A stretch of 64,000 nt of DNA from Albidovulum sp. (GTDB lineage Bacteria; Pseudomonadota; Alphaproteobacteria; Rhodobacterales; Rhodobacteraceae): assembly GCA_028823855.1 (NCBI GenBank), contig JAPPFL010000052.1, positions 1 through 64,000 on the forward strand. The letters run 5' to 3'. Below, one piece after another: positions 37,983-48,070 of this stretch (positions are counted from its first letter, which is position 1; every line of letters begins with the position of its first letter). Both the position numbers and the translations under genes were made by a program. The notes under the pieces were generated by a model. It did no database searches. It had not been told where the DNA came from and saw only the letters and a program-made list of their open reading frames with translations.

Positions 37983-39295
37983 TGCAGCCTGTCGATCAAG
38001 AAAAGGCTGTTCAGGCCCGGCCGCGTCCTGCGTCGGTGGCTTCAGTACGGAATCTTCGGGTTTACTTTCAATCCAAGCGCGGCATGGTTCACGCAGTCGA
38101 CGGCGTTAGTTTCGATATTTATGACGGCGAGACTCTTGGCCTCGTGGGCGAAACCGGCTGCGGCAAAAGCGTTACCGGTCGTTCATTCCTTAAACTGCTG
38201 CCTGTGCCACCGGGCAAGATAGCAAGCGGATCCATTCAATTTAAGCCTCATGCAACCTGCAGAAATTGCGATGGGAATGGCTGCCCGTCCTGCGAGGGTA
38301 CCGGAAGGCAATCAGCTGCAAATTCGCGCGGCAGGTCGAACGAGAAAGGGATTCGCGACAGCGTAGATGCCGAAATCGTCGAACTGCTCGAAATCGGACG
38401 CGAGGAGATGAGGCGAATTCGGGGCGACCGGATCGCCATGATCTTCCAGGATCCGGGGAAAGCACTGAATCCGACTCTTCCGATAAGCGAACAGCTGTCG
38501 GAAGTTTTCCTACTTCATCGAACATCCGAACTGCTCGAAGCCGCCGGCCTGCCCGCCAGCACTGGCGGGGCGCTACGCCGGTTCGCGTCGCAAGAACAGC
38601 GATTCGGCGACAGTCTGCTAATGGCGCTTCCGCCCAATCGCGCGTTCAGGAATCGATTAGTCGGCGCGCTGAACAAGATGGTAATCGAGGCGTTGGGAGA
38701 CACTCAGGTGCCAAACCCGGCGAAACTGATGGCTCGCTATCCGCACGAGCTATCCGGCGGAATGAAGCAGCGAGTCATGATCGCGCAGGCGCTGGCGTGC
38801 AACCCAGATATTCTAATTGCCGACGAACCGACGACTGCGCTGGACGTGACAGTTGAAGCGAGAATCCTGGAGCTAATCAAGGAACTCCAGAAAAAGCGTC
38901 GTACAAGCGTGCTTTACATCAGTCACGATCTCTCGCTCGTGCGCAGGATCTGCGACCGCGTGGCTGTTATGTATGCTGGCAAGGTAGTCGAGATCGGATC
39001 TACGGACGCGATCTTTCGGGATCCGCGCCATCCCTATACGCGCGGCTTAATTTCAGCCGTGCCATCGGCAGGGGCGCGGCGCGGCGAGCTAGCCGCTATT
39101 CGCGGCACTGTTCCTGAACTAGTTGACCCCGCGCCGACATGCCGGTTTGCCGGAAGATGTCCGTTCGAGGCCGACAGCTGTCGACGATTTGAACCTGAAC
39201 TCAAACCGGTAAGCAACGGCCACGCGGTGGCGTGTTTCATCGATAGCGCAGCTCCGTCCGGCAGGCAGCCGACATTCCAAAGTGCCGCAGTATGA
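37982..39295 (+). CDS. Peptide-type ABC transporter ATPase (DppD-like) with Cys-rich insertion
   Basis: A 437-residue ATPase, about 100 residues longer than normal DppD. Walker A is GETGCGKS (K62), the Q-loop [12 protein letters not shown] near residue 155, the signature LSGGMKQR near 258 and Walker [13 protein letters not shown] near 280. The C-terminal oligopeptide-transporter motif with cysteines ([17 protein letters not shown]) is present. Between Walker A and the Q-loop there is an insertion with [16 protein letters not shown] at residues 93-108, a CxxC-x4-CxxC pattern like DnaJ or rubredoxin-type knuckles, likely to bind zinc. A second insertion of about 60 residues lies between Q-loop and signature. 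These fit a subfamily but are unusual. Confidence 0.92.
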   Translation: MQPVDQEKAVQARPRPASVASVRNLRVYFQSKRGMVHAVDGVSFDIYDGETLGLVGETGCGKSVTGRSFLKLLPVPPGKIASGSIQFKPHATCRNCDGNGCPSCEGTGRQSAANSRGRSNEKGIRDSVDAEIVELLEIGREEMRRIRGDRIAMIFQDPGKALNPTLPISEQLSEVFLLHRTSELLEAAGLPASTGGALRRFASQEQRFGDSLLMALPPNRAFRNRLVGALNKMVIEALGDTQVPNPAKLMARYPHELSGGMKQRVMIAQALACNPDILIADEPTTALDVTVEARILELIKELQKKRRTSVLYISHDLSLVRRICDRVAVMYAGKVVEIGSTDAIFRDPRHPYTRGLISAVPSAGARRGELAAIRGTVPELVDPAPTCRFAGRCPFEADSCRRFEPELKPVSNGHAVACFIDSAAPSGRQPTFQSAAV

Positions 39296-40668
39296 GCGCG
39301 GCCTCGCAATTGAATTCCGATCGGTCGCCTCCGGGTTGCCTGGACTCTTTGCTTTCAGTCCGAAATGTTCGGAAATATTTTCCGATTCGCGAAGGTGCTT
39401 TGCAGCGAATTGTCGGGCACGTTCGAGCCGTCGATGGCGTCAGTTTCGACATTCGTCGCGGCGAGACCGTCGGGCTAGTAGGGGAAAGCGGATGCGGAAA
39501 GACAACTTTGGCGCGATGCGTAAGCGGTTTGACCGACATCACGGGCGGAGGCATCTATTTCGACCTGCCGCACAAACAGGCTATTCTTCTCGGCCAGCTC
39601 TCTTCGCCGAACGCCGAAGGCGGGCCGCTACCCGGACACAAGCAGGAGCTAGAGAGGATCGACACCGCTCATCGTATAGATCGACTGGAGGGCGAAGCGG
39701 GCCGACGATTCCGCCGCAACTGCCAAATGGTTTTCCAAGACAGCTTTGCTTCATTGAATCCGCGGCACCTGGTCTTCGATCTGGTGAGCCGCCCCCTCCG
39801 TGTTTACCGGGAGGCTACTGGTTCGGAATTGACCGAACGAGTCGTCGAATTGCTGGAACAAGTCGGTCTGGGTAGGCAGCATTTGTATCGCTATCCGCAC
39901 CAGTTTTCCGGTGGCCAGCGGCAACGAATTTCGATTGCGCGGGCGCTGGCGCTTAATCCAGAAATCATAGTACTTGACGAACCGACCAGCGCTCTGGACG
40001 TTTCAGTCCAGGCGCAGATTCTCAATTTGCTAAACGAGCTGCAGAGTCAGCGAAACTTGGCATTCCTCTTCGTAACCCACGATCTTTCGGTAATACATCA
40101 CATGGCAGATCGCGTTGTCGTTATGTATCTGGGCAAAGTTTCCGAAACGGGCGATACCGGCGAGCTATTCAAGGCACCGCATCATCCCTATACGCGAGCA
40201 CTAATGGAGGCGAAGCCCGATCTGGAAGACGAGTCGTCAAAGTACGAGTTCAAGGGACTTGAGGGCACCGTCCCCGATCCGGCGCGACCGCCGAGAGGCT
40301 GCCGATTTCATACGCGCTGCGAATTCGCGACTGAGTCCTGTGGATGGGAAATCGACGACATCGTGCGCTGCCTGGAATACGACCCTGCGGCGTTCGAGAC
40401 GTTAAGCGGCGTTGAGCGGCGATCGGATTTCGACGCGGTGCTGACTTTCGACGATGCCAAGTCTGCGAACCGGCTAGCGGAAATGCTTCGTTCGGGCGCG
40501 GTTCCGAAGGCGTTGCAAGACTCGCTTTCTAAACTGGAACTGCGCGACCGGCACGTATCAGTCGCATTCGAAGAGGTCGACGAAGTGCCGCTCACGTCGC
40601 GCGGACCCGGCCGAGCTGCCGCCTGCGTGCTCGATCCTTCCGTCATTGCTTCAGGGAGGAATGGATGA
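39292..40668 (+). CDS. Peptide-type ABC transporter ATPase (DppF-like), extended
   Basis: A 458-residue ATPase with 4-bp overlaps to both neighbours. Walker A is GESGCGKTT near residue 68, the Q-loop [14 protein letters not shown] near 148, the signature SGGQRQR near 208 and Walker [13 protein letters not shown] near 226. The oligopeptide C-terminal cysteine motif ([14 protein letters not shown]) follows near residue 340. It is longer than the usual 330 residues for two reasons: an insertion of about 45 residues between Walker A and the Q-loop (containing [15 protein letters not shown]), and a C-terminal tail of about 100 residues of unknown role. The insertion sits at the same place as the one in the partner ATPase. 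Confidence 0.92.
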   Translation: MSAASQLNSDRSPPGCLDSLLSVRNVRKYFPIREGALQRIVGHVRAVDGVSFDIRRGETVGLVGESGCGKTTLARCVSGLTDITGGGIYFDLPHKQAILLGQLSSPNAEGGPLPGHKQELERIDTAHRIDRLEGEAGRRFRRNCQMVFQDSFASLNPRHLVFDLVSRPLRVYREATGSELTERVVELLEQVGLGRQHLYRYPHQFSGGQRQRISIARALALNPEIIVLDEPTSALDVSVQAQILNLLNELQSQRNLAFLFVTHDLSVIHHMADRVVVMYLGKVSETGDTGELFKAPHHPYTRALMEAKPDLEDESSKYEFKGLEGTVPDPARPPRGCRFHTRCEFATESCGWEIDDIVRCLEYDPAAFETLSGVERRSDFDAVLTFDDAKSANRLAEMLRSGAVPKALQDSLSKLELRDRHVSVAFEEVDEVPLTSRGPGRAAACVLDPSVIASGRNG

Positions 40669-41579
40669 GCCCAGAAGTTGATCCGGAGAGAGTTCAGCTA
40701 ATCGAAGCCGTTAGCGGCGAAACCGTCTATCTGATGTATGTCGAGGTCTGGGATGGGCTATATGCTCCAATCGGCCTTCGAAAACCGGAAGGTAGCGGAC
40801 CCTTTCCGGTAGTGTTGCTGGCTGCCGGCAACGGCGGCGGGGGAATGGCGTGGGTGCGCAACGCGGTGCGGAACCGTGGCTACATAATGGATCGCCTGGT
40901 CGAGGCGGGAATGGCTTGCGCCTGGCTACGCTATCGGACCGAAGTGGAACTCGGATACAATGATGGCGGAAGGCTAGTGCGCGATTCGCGCCAGGGCATG
41001 GAGATGTTCAACCGCGCGCCTCTCGAGTACGAGGATGAAATCGCGATCGCCGACTATTTCAAGACATTGCCTTGGGTCGACGGGGCGAGAATGGGATTGA
41101 TCGGGATGAGTCACGGCGGAGAGATGGCATTGAAAATCGCGTCCGAATACCATGGATTCGCCGCCGCGGTCGCAAGCGAGCCGGCGGCTCACGAATTCTT
41201 GGCTCTTGCTACGGACGATTCGGTATTTGTCAATGAGCAGACCAATCTTCGAAACATTGAAAACATGCAGATGGCGGAGGTCGCCAAAGTCCGGGGCCGC
41301 GTAGACGAGGAAATCGCCCGCGCTCGAATCGACTCGATTCAGACGCCTTTTCTGATCATGGGCAGAGACGAAGACCACCTGCAGGGGGTTTTTCGAACAA
41401 CATTCGACCTACTGGCCGAAGCATCGAAGGATGTAGAATGGGTTAGCTACGATCATGAATTTCACGGCTACGTCTTTCCCGTTCGCGGCGGGGACGGCGA
41501 GTACGAGCTCAACGACGTTCAGGTTAAAGCTATCGACCATGTCGTCGGCTGGCTTGGAAAGCGACTGCGCGCTCGCTAG
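40665..41579 (+). CDS. Alpha/beta hydrolase (dienelactone hydrolase/S9-like)
   Basis: A 304-residue alpha/beta hydrolase whose ATG overlaps the last ATPase gene by 4 bp. The nucleophile elbow is GMSHGG with Ser149; the acid is probably the Asp in MGRDEDH near residue 230, and the histidine is in HEFHGYVF near residue 265. There is no signal peptide, so it acts on something imported. Such enzymes at the end of peptide-type transporter operons may be peptidases, esterases or amidases. The operon context suggests that it releases part of the transported compound, but the bond is unknown. Confidence 0.85.
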   Translation: MSPEVDPERVQLIEAVSGETVYLMYVEVWDGLYAPIGLRKPEGSGPFPVVLLAAGNGGGGMAWVRNAVRNRGYIMDRLVEAGMACAWLRYRTEVELGYNDGGRLVRDSRQGMEMFNRAPLEYEDEIAIADYFKTLPWVDGARMGLIGMSHGGEMALKIASEYHGFAAAVASEPAAHEFLALATDDSVFVNEQTNLRNIENMQMAEVAKVRGRVDEEIARARIDSIQTPFLIMGRDEDHLQGVFRTTFDLLAEASKDVEWVSYDHEFHGYVFPVRGGDGEYELNDVQVKAIDHVVGWLGKRLRAR

Positions 41580-42349
41580 CTGGGAAAAGTCAAGTACTTG
41601 GCAGGAATCGCTGACTCGATTCAGGTTGGCCGCTCCGTGGTTCAGAAAACCAGGTAGGCTTGAGGTTCTCGCCGATGGACGTCGAACGGACGGCGCCAAA
41701 TTGCGAAGCGACAATCAAAGTGACAACGACGCCGGTACCGATTCGCTAACTGCTAATGCGGGCGGAACCAGATTAGGCCTTGTTCTTTGGAGTCGCAGGA
41801 TTGGAAAATTTGAGCATTCACGTTGAATTGCAGCAAATTCTCAACGGTATCAGCGTATCGCCAACACTAACTTGCTGATCGGAATTCGCGTGTCCTTCTT
41901 GGCAGCCGCACAATTCCAGATTGCTTCCGGCCGGAAATTCGCCGATCGCGACATTGGCGATTAGGATTAGAGGCTGGATTTCAATCCCGCAGTGAAGGAA
42001 CTCTTGTACCCGCCAATTTGAACAGCGCTGATCGTTCGACAAACGCACCTCCGCCAGCTCGAGGCCGGCCTGCTCGTCCGTATCCGCTACTCAATTCCTA
42101 ATTTGCAATATCCGAAAATGATACGAGATTGACACCCATGAAATTTGGCCTGGTCAAGCGGTATTTAATTTGGCAACCGATCGATCGTCGGGCTTCCTAC
42201 GCGTTAGGCACTGAGGCGGTTCACACGCTTTCCATTCTCCGAACGCGGTATCCGCCAAAGGACCGGTATGAAGGAGTTCGACTTCTTGTCGCACCCGCGT
42301 CCAACAAGCGTCGAACAGTGCCCTTAAGGTTTCGCTTGGGAGAAGCCGT
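41580..42349. other. Convergent intergenic region, 770 bp, nothing supported
   Basis: Between the 3' ends of the alpha/beta hydrolase gene and ugpC. A frame at 42129-42506 runs into ugpC antisense and is a shadow. I see no hairpin-plus-T terminator that I would defend. Confidence 0.45.
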
Positions 42350-43366
42350 TTATCCGGAAGCTGCGTCGATTCGCTTGCCTTCAGCGTTGAAAAAGAGCGT
42401 ATCGCTTTCATTCCAGTCGAGACAAAAGCTTGTGCCTTCCGGAGGAATGGCAGCGGAAGCGTCCTGGCGAACGGTAACTAAACTACCGCCAGCAACGCGC
42501 AGATGAACCAGCGTATCGGCGCCGAGCGGTTCCGTGGATGTGACCCAAGCCTCAAGTCGCCCCTTGGCGGAAAGCCTAATATGTTCCGGACGAATGCCAA
42601 TCGTTCCTCCTGCCGGGCCAGCGGCAAACTGCGAAGCGTCTAGGAAATTCGTGGGAGGCGAACCGATGAATCCGGCGACAAAAACCGTCTGCGGATTGGC
42701 GTAAACATCCAAGGGTTTTCCAATTTGATCCGCAAAGCCGTTATTCATGACCACCATTCGATCTGCCAGCGTCATGGCTTCAACCTGGTCGTGCGTAACG
42801 TACAGTGAAGTCACGCCCAAATCCCTTTGCAGAGCCTTTATTTCGAGGCGCATTTGAACTCGCAGCTTGGCATCCAAATTGGACAAGGGTTCATCGAAAA
42901 GGAATACAGAAGGCTTTCGAACGATGGCTCTGCCCATCGCGACTCTTTGTCGCTGTCCGCCGGACAGTTCTCGCGGCTTGCGCTTCAAAAATTCCTCGAG
43001 TTGCAGAAGTCGAGCGGTATTGGATACGCGCTCGTTGATTTCGATATGCGGAACCTTGGCAATTTTGAGTCCGTAGGCCATGTTGTCGAAAACTGACATG
43101 TGAGGGTAGAGCGCGTAGTTTTGAAAAACCATCGCGATATCGCGGTCCATTGGCTCGTCGTCATTCACGCTCCTTCCGGAAATCCTGACGATGCCGCTAG
43201 TTACCGTCTCTAGCCCGGCGACCATTCGGAGAAGAGTCGACTTTCCGCAGCCCGAAGGCCCGACGATCACAATGAACTCGCCTTCTTCGATGTCGACGCT
43301 CACGCCGTGAATTACTTCATTCTGTCCAAAGGATTTTTTCAGGTTTTCAAGCGCGACAGTCGCCAT
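42350..43366 (-). CDS. ugpC: Glycerol-3-phosphate-type ABC transporter ATPase
   Basis: A 338-residue MalK/UgpC-family ATPase. Walker [14 protein letters not shown] is near residue 37, Q-loop [14 protein letters not shown] near 80, signature [15 protein letters not shown] near 134, Walker [16 protein letters not shown] near 154, and H-loop [10 protein letters not shown] near 188. The C-terminal regulatory beta domain is present ([14 protein letters not shown], then GIRPEHIRL), slightly shorter than the usual 355 residues. It follows ugpE directly, with the same strand and no gap, and shares its operon. The name rests on the UgpB neighbour, since ATPases of this family are interchangeable in sequence. 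Confidence 0.9.
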   Translation of the reverse strand: MATVALENLKKSFGQNEVIHGVSVDIEEGEFIVIVGPSGCGKSTLLRMVAGLETVTSGIVRISGRSVNDDEPMDRDIAMVFQNYALYPHMSVFDNMAYGLKIAKVPHIEINERVSNTARLLQLEEFLKRKPRELSGGQRQRVAMGRAIVRKPSVFLFDEPLSNLDAKLRVQMRLEIKALQRDLGVTSLYVTHDQVEAMTLADRMVVMNNGFADQIGKPLDVYANPQTVFVAGFIGSPPTNFLDASQFAAGPAGGTIGIRPEHIRLSAKGRLEAWVTSTEPLGADTLVHLRVAGGSLVTVRQDASAAIPPEGTSFCLDWNESDTLFFNAEGKRIDAASG

Positions 43367-44224
43367 TTACTTCTCGCTTTCGATAAGTCCGCGAATGAAA
43401 AGCTTTTGCATGCCGATTACGACAATCACCGGAGGTACCATTGCCAGAATGGAGGTAGCCATGATAACGGGCCAATTTGCAATTTCGTCACCCGATGGAA
43501 ACATTTGTTTGAGGCCCATGACAATCGTGTTCATGTCGGGATCGGTAGTGATTAGAAGCGGCCAAAGATACTGGTTCCAACCGTAAATGAAAAGAATCAC
43601 GAACAATGCGGCGATATTGGTCCTGCTCATCGGCAGCAAAATGTCTACAAAAAACCGCATCGGTTTCGCGCCGTCCACCCTTGCCGCTTCCGCCAACTCG
43701 TCGGGAACCGTGAGAAAAAATTGACGAAAAAGAAATGTAGCGGTTGCCGATGCGACAAGCGGCAGGATTAGTCCAGAATAGCTGTTCAGCATTTTCAGGT
43801 TCGCCGCAACTTCAAAGGTCGGGACGATTCGAACCTCCACTGGAAGCATGAGCGTCAAGAAAATTAGCCAGAAAAACAGTTTTCGACCGGGAAACCGAAA
43901 ATAGACGATTGCGAAGGCGCTGAGCAGGGAAATCAAAATTTTTCCCACGGCGATACCGATGGCCATCACGCCGGAATTGAAAAGCATTCTAGCTACCGGA
44001 GCATTAATCCCTGAAGTCAATGCGAGCGAATAGTTGTCAAAAAACTCGTTGCAGGGAAGCAGGGGCATTGGAGGCTGCACAATCTCCCGATGTGCAACCG
44101 TGGAGGCAACAAATGCCAACCAGATCGGAAAGAAAATGAACAAAATTCCGACAACGAGGCCCAAATGAGTCAGCCAGAGTCCTGACCCCCGCCTTTCAAC
44201 CATGCCGCTTCCGTTATTCATCAA
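43367..44224 (-). CDS. ugpE: Glycerol-3-phosphate-type ABC transporter permease
   Basis: A 285-residue permease of the MalG/UgpE family with six spans. The N-terminal span [17 protein letters not shown] precedes a periplasmic stretch, and the EAA loop [23 protein letters not shown] near residue 190 contacts the ATPase. The C-terminus [19 protein letters not shown] is typical for the family. Its start overlaps the ugpA stop by 4 bp and its stop directly precedes ugpC, so the three are one operon. Confidence 0.92.
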   Translation of the reverse strand: MMNNGSGMVERRGSGLWLTHLGLVVGILFIFFPIWLAFVASTVAHREIVQPPMPLLPCNEFFDNYSLALTSGINAPVARMLFNSGVMAIGIAVGKILISLLSAFAIVYFRFPGRKLFFWLIFLTLMLPVEVRIVPTFEVAANLKMLNSYSGLILPLVASATATFLFRQFFLTVPDELAEAARVDGAKPMRFFVDILLPMSRTNIAALFVILFIYGWNQYLWPLLITTDPDMNTIVMGLKQMFPSGDEIANWPVIMATSILAMVPPVIVVIGMQKLFIRGLIESEK

Positions 44225-45102
44225 TAGTGCACTCTGCGTTCGATAAATTTGAACTGTATTACTGTTAGGATTGAAACAACGGCCAGAAGGATGACGGATT
44301 GCGCCGCGGACGATCCAAGGTCCTGACCGACGAATCCGTCAGAGTAGACCTTGTAAACGAGAATCGTAGTCGCCTGCTGCGGCCCCCCGCTGGTTATCGT
44401 GTGGATCACTCCAAAAGTTTCGAAAAATGAATAGATGATATTGACGACAAGAAGGAAAAAGGTAGTCGGGCTTAGCAGCGGAAAGACGATTGTACGAAAT
44501 CGCGTCCAGAACCGTGCGCCATCAATGGCGGCGGCCTCAATAACTGATTTCGGAATTGCCTGGAGTCCGGCGATAAAGAACAGAAAGTTGTAACTAATCC
44601 GTCCCCAGGAACTGGCTATCACTACCAACGCCATAGCCTCTTGCTCATTTAGAACATGATTCCAATCATAGCCGAGAATCCCAAGATACCAGGTAATGAC
44701 TCCTACTCGCGTATTGAACATGAAGAGCCAAAGGACTCCCGCTACTGCCGGCGCAACGGCGTACGGCCAAATAAGCAGTGTACGATACGAGCCCGATCCC
44801 TTGATCAATCGGTCGGCGAGAACGGCAAGGTAGAGCGCCACACCCATGGAAACGACGGTTACGAGAATTGAAAATATCGCCGTCGTAATGAATGAGCCGC
44901 GATAAAATCGATCCGCAAAAAGGAATTCAAAATTGCCTAGGCCAACCCATTGCATGGAAAGCCCGAAGGGATCGGGAATATACAGGGACTGCCAGATCGC
45001 TTGCCCGGCAGGATAGAAAAAGAAGACTGCAGTTATGATGATTTGCGGCAGAACGAGCGCAGTCGGTAGCCATATCCCTCGAAAACTTACGCGCTTTTCC
45101 AT
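44221..45102 (-). CDS. ugpA: Glycerol-3-phosphate-type ABC transporter permease
   Basis: A 293-residue permease of the MalF/UgpA family. The N-terminus [25 protein letters not shown] matches the first span and [17 protein letters not shown] the periplasmic segment of UgpA. The EAA loop [22 protein letters not shown] is near residue 194. [19 protein letters not shown] is a typical UgpA/MalF C-terminal stretch. It starts at ATG 45102, 609 bp after the ugpB stop, an unusual gap within a ugpBAEC series, so it may have its own promoter. Confidence 0.92.
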   Translation of the reverse strand: MEKRVSFRGIWLPTALVLPQIIITAVFFFYPAGQAIWQSLYIPDPFGLSMQWVGLGNFEFLFADRFYRGSFITTAIFSILVTVVSMGVALYLAVLADRLIKGSGSYRTLLIWPYAVAPAVAGVLWLFMFNTRVGVITWYLGILGYDWNHVLNEQEAMALVVIASSWGRISYNFLFFIAGLQAIPKSVIEAAAIDGARFWTRFRTIVFPLLSPTTFFLLVVNIIYSFFETFGVIHTITSGGPQQATTILVYKVYSDGFVGQDLGSSAAQSVILLAVVSILTVIQFKFIERRVHY

Positions 45103-45711
45103 CAGCCGCCCTAGGTCCTAAACCAACATAAGATATTCAATTTCATAGCCTGCGCAAATCCTCTAAGTGCAAACCCGCTGCGCTTTGCATGCCTCTCGCC
45201 AAAACCGACCCCGACAGGCTTTTCCTGTAAATCAACCGTCCAAGTTTCAGCCGGGACATTTGGCCTGCTCCAGCATAAATCCGGGACTTTATTCCTGTTA
45301 GGTTTGGCATTGCGACCGATTCGGATTCAATTGACGTCTTGCAGGCTACAAAGGCCCTGTTCGCAGTGAGTTAGCTCCATGAAGTGCATGCCTGTTCTCT
45401 TTAACCGAAGGCGACGATTCGAAAATTGGCAACGTCGGCAGATGGTCGCGTCGGCGCCATTTGTTAACTTCAACTGAAAATTAAACTTCGGCATTTGGTT
45501 CCTAGTTCGGATACGATCGCCCGACGCGCCGAGAATTGCCGTTTTTTCAAGCGATTTCGGCATTCCAGAAAACCGAAACACCTATTTCCGGGGCGCCATG
45601 CGCCAGTAACTGTCCATGCGACTAGTAGCGGCGCGTTTCGACCGAATTCAAGTCCTCCGAGGATCGCGCCGAACCCTGTGGCGACGCGATCCCCAATCGC
45701 ATTACCCTTCT
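45103..45711. other. Intergenic region, 609 bp, inside the ugp gene series
   Basis: It separates ugpB from ugpA. The reading frames have no recognisable motif. A small hairpin ACAGG-CTTTT-CCTGT lies near 45214-45228. The gap may hold a promoter for ugpAEC or a decayed gene. Confidence 0.45.
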
Positions 45712-47022
45712 TTATCTTGTCGCTGCTTCAAAGCGACGCAATAGGGCGTTTCCTCGTTCCACGGCACTGTCCAATGCGGCTTGAGCGGACTTGTCGCCCG
45801 ACCATACCGCCTCGAGTTCCTCATCGATAATTCCCCGAATCTGGTCAAAGGATCCCAAACGCAAGCCCTTTGAATTGGCCGTCGGTTCTTTGGCGGTCAT
45901 TTGAATTACTGCAATGTCGGTGCCCGGATTGGCTTCATAAAACCCCATCATCCTGGTATTTTCGCCGGCTTCGGAAGTGATCGGCAGATAGCCGGTGTCT
46001 TGGTGCCATTTGGATTGGATATCGACCGAAGAGAGGAAATTTAAGAACGCTGCTACGCCCGAATATTCCGCTTCTTCATGCCCTGCCATCACCCACAAGG
46101 ACGCTCCGCCGATGATCGTGTTCTGGGGCTCGCTCACCAGGGACTCCCAATATGGAAGATGGCCAACTCCGAAATCGAATTCGGCTGCTGAACTAATGCC
46201 CGCGTAGCCTGCCGAAGACTCTGTAAACAGAGCGCAGTCGCCCGCACGGAAATTCGCCCCGCCTTCGTTGCGCCGGCCAGCATAGATGAATTTGCCGTCC
46301 TGCACCCATTCGCCAATGGCGCCTATATGCGCAACTTGCGCCGGTCTATTGAACACAAGCTCGGTATCCGTGCCGCCGAATCCGTTGTCCTTCGTTGCAA
46401 ACGGCGTATCGTGGTAAGCCGAGAAGTTCTCAAGGTGGATCCAGCTCTGCCATGCTGTCGTCATTGGGCATTCGACTTCGGCTGCCTTTAGCTGATCAAG
46501 CACGGCTCCTACCTTCTCCCAAGTCGAAAGATCGGTGTCCGGATCGATTCCGGAGCTTCGCAGCAGGTCTCGGTTGACCCAGAGTACCGGCGTCGAAGAA
46601 TTGAACGGCAATGATAGCATATTGCCGTCGGGCGACGTGTAGTACCCCTTCACCGCACCGATATATTTCGCCTGATCGAAATCAACGCCGGCATCCGCCA
46701 TCACTTCGTATACTGGCCTGATTGCGCCTTTCGCCGCCATCATTGTCGCAGTGCCAACTTCGAACACCATAAGAATATGGGGCTGCTCTCCGGCGCGGAA
46801 TGCCGCGATCCCAGCGTTCAGAGTCTCGGAATAATTCCCCTTGTGGAAGGCGTTGACGACAAATCCGGTTTGACTCGCGTTGAATGCTTCAACTTGCTCG
46901 TTGACCAATTCTCCTAGGCGCCCGGTGAATGCGTGCCAATAATTTATCTCCGTTGCTGCCGAAGACGCACTCGCCGTCCCCAATACGGCCGCGACGGCCA
47001 AGCACGATATTGAATGTTTCAT
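45712..47022 (-). CDS. ugpB: Glycerol-3-phosphate-type ABC transporter substrate-binding protein
   Basis: A 436-residue family 1 binding protein that is clearly UgpB-like: after the signal peptide (MKHSISCLAVAAVLGTAS...) it has EINYWHAFTGRLGE, then FHKGNYSETLNAGIAAFRAG and MVFEVGTATMMAAKGAI, all conserved segments of E. coli UgpB, and LPFNSSTPVLWVNRD later. UgpB binds sn-glycerol-3-phosphate and glycerophosphodiesters in the periplasm. The start is ATG 47022, with AGGAGG just before it; an upstream frame to 47052 adds only ten residues. It is co-directional with the HAD phosphatase and DeoR regulator upstream. Confidence 0.93.
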   Translation of the reverse strand: MKHSISCLAVAAVLGTASASSAATEINYWHAFTGRLGELVNEQVEAFNASQTGFVVNAFHKGNYSETLNAGIAAFRAGEQPHILMVFEVGTATMMAAKGAIRPVYEVMADAGVDFDQAKYIGAVKGYYTSPDGNMLSLPFNSSTPVLWVNRDLLRSSGIDPDTDLSTWEKVGAVLDQLKAAEVECPMTTAWQSWIHLENFSAYHDTPFATKDNGFGGTDTELVFNRPAQVAHIGAIGEWVQDGKFIYAGRRNEGGANFRAGDCALFTESSAGYAGISSAAEFDFGVGHLPYWESLVSEPQNTIIGGASLWVMAGHEEAEYSGVAAFLNFLSSVDIQSKWHQDTGYLPITSEAGENTRMMGFYEANPGTDIAVIQMTAKEPTANSKGLRLGSFDQIRGIIDEELEAVWSGDKSAQAALDSAVERGNALLRRFEAATR

Positions 47023-47097
47023 TTTAGCCTCCTTTGCTGGTTGGACATTCAATCGATTTGCATTCGGATTGCCGACATCTTGCTAGCGTTTTCGCTT

Positions 47098-48069
47098 TCA
47101 AGGTCGATCAACCAGAAAATCAGGGGTTATACCGACTCGAAGCGCCGCTTCCCCTGCATCCCATCCTTCGAGAACTCCGAATCCGGCAACAAGCGCGGAC
47201 GCGATGCCCACTGACTGGGCTCCTAGCACATCAGTGTGCAAGCTATCGCCAACCATCACTACCTTGGATTTCGAGATATCGGGTCCGAGCCTTTCAAAGG
47301 CTCGTTCAAAGATGTTGCGAAACGGCTTGCCAAAAAACATCGGTGAAATTCCGGTGCGGTCGGCCAACCGGTGAGCAAAATGCCCCGGTTCGGCGGAAAA
47401 GCCGTTTTCTCTCGGCGCAACTATGTCTGGATTGGCAACGAGAACGGGACGCGGATTGCATAACAGGGAGTCTTCAAGCATTGATTGGCGATGAATCGTC
47501 CAAGTGCCGCTTTCGACCAGCATAAATCCGTCGACGCTATCGAAATCGCATTGCCGGTCTCCAAGGAGAGTGAGACTCTGGTTGTCGAGATCGCCAAATC
47601 GCGTGTTCGGTGTCGCCATGACACCCCAATGAAGGCCTTTTTCCTGGCGCAGCGAATCTGCCATCGTTGCGCGGCTGTTCACGATCTCGGACTTTTCAAA
47701 GGAAAATCCAAGCCGGCGAAATTTTTCCAAAGTCTCGCATTCCTGCATGCTCGCGGCATTTGAAACGACGAGGATGCGCTTGCCTCTCGATTTAAGCGAA
47801 GCAACGCGGTCCGCGGTTCCTGGTATAGCCTTTTCGCCGACATTCAGAACTCCGAATGCGTCGAGTAGAAAGACGTCGAACTTATCCGCCAGGTCGGCTA
47901 GGGTCGAAACCCGCTCGATGGCATTGCGATTTAGCGAGGCCGGCGGCAATCTGTGCCGCACGGCTTCGTAGGCGGAAAACGCCTCGTCCACCGTCAGGGA
48001 CATCAAATGGCCTTCATTTGCGAACAGCGCGTGGTCCTCGCCGTTCCGATCCACAGCCCTTCGCATCAT
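47098..48069 (-). CDS. HAD-family phosphatase (class IIA, NagD/PGP-like)
   Basis: A 323-residue HAD hydrolase. Motif I is DVFLLDAFGVLNVG near residue 67 with both aspartates, motif II VVSNAASMQ near residue 100, the class IIA cap follows, and motifs III/IV are GKPFRNIF and MVGDSLHTDVLGAQ near residue 270. The fold is that of sugar-phosphate or phosphoglycolate/glycerol-phosphate phosphatases. It starts one base after the DeoR stop, with two consecutive ATG codons (48069, 48066). Between a DeoR regulator and ugpB it could dephosphorylate glycerol-3-phosphate or a related polyol phosphate; this is context-based. Confidence 0.85.
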   Translation of the reverse strand: MMRRAVDRNGEDHALFANEGHLMSLTVDEAFSAYEAVRHRLPPASLNRNAIERVSTLADLADKFDVFLLDAFGVLNVGEKAIPGTADRVASLKSRGKRILVVSNAASMQECETLEKFRRLGFSFEKSEIVNSRATMADSLRQEKGLHWGVMATPNTRFGDLDNQSLTLLGDRQCDFDSVDGFMLVESGTWTIHRQSMLEDSLLCNPRPVLVANPDIVAPRENGFSAEPGHFAHRLADRTGISPMFFGKPFRNIFERAFERLGPDISKSKVVMVGDSLHTDVLGAQSVGIASALVAGFGVLEGWDAGEAALRVGITPDFLVDRP

Positions 48070-48070
48070 T

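Noticed and set aside
38266-38856. 196-codon frame inside the first peptide ATPase gene
   Set aside because: It is a shifted-frame shadow of a gene with complete ABC motifs; Arg/Ser/Gly-rich translation.
42129-42506. 125-codon plus-strand frame
   Set aside because: Its second half is antisense to ugpC and the rest has no motif.
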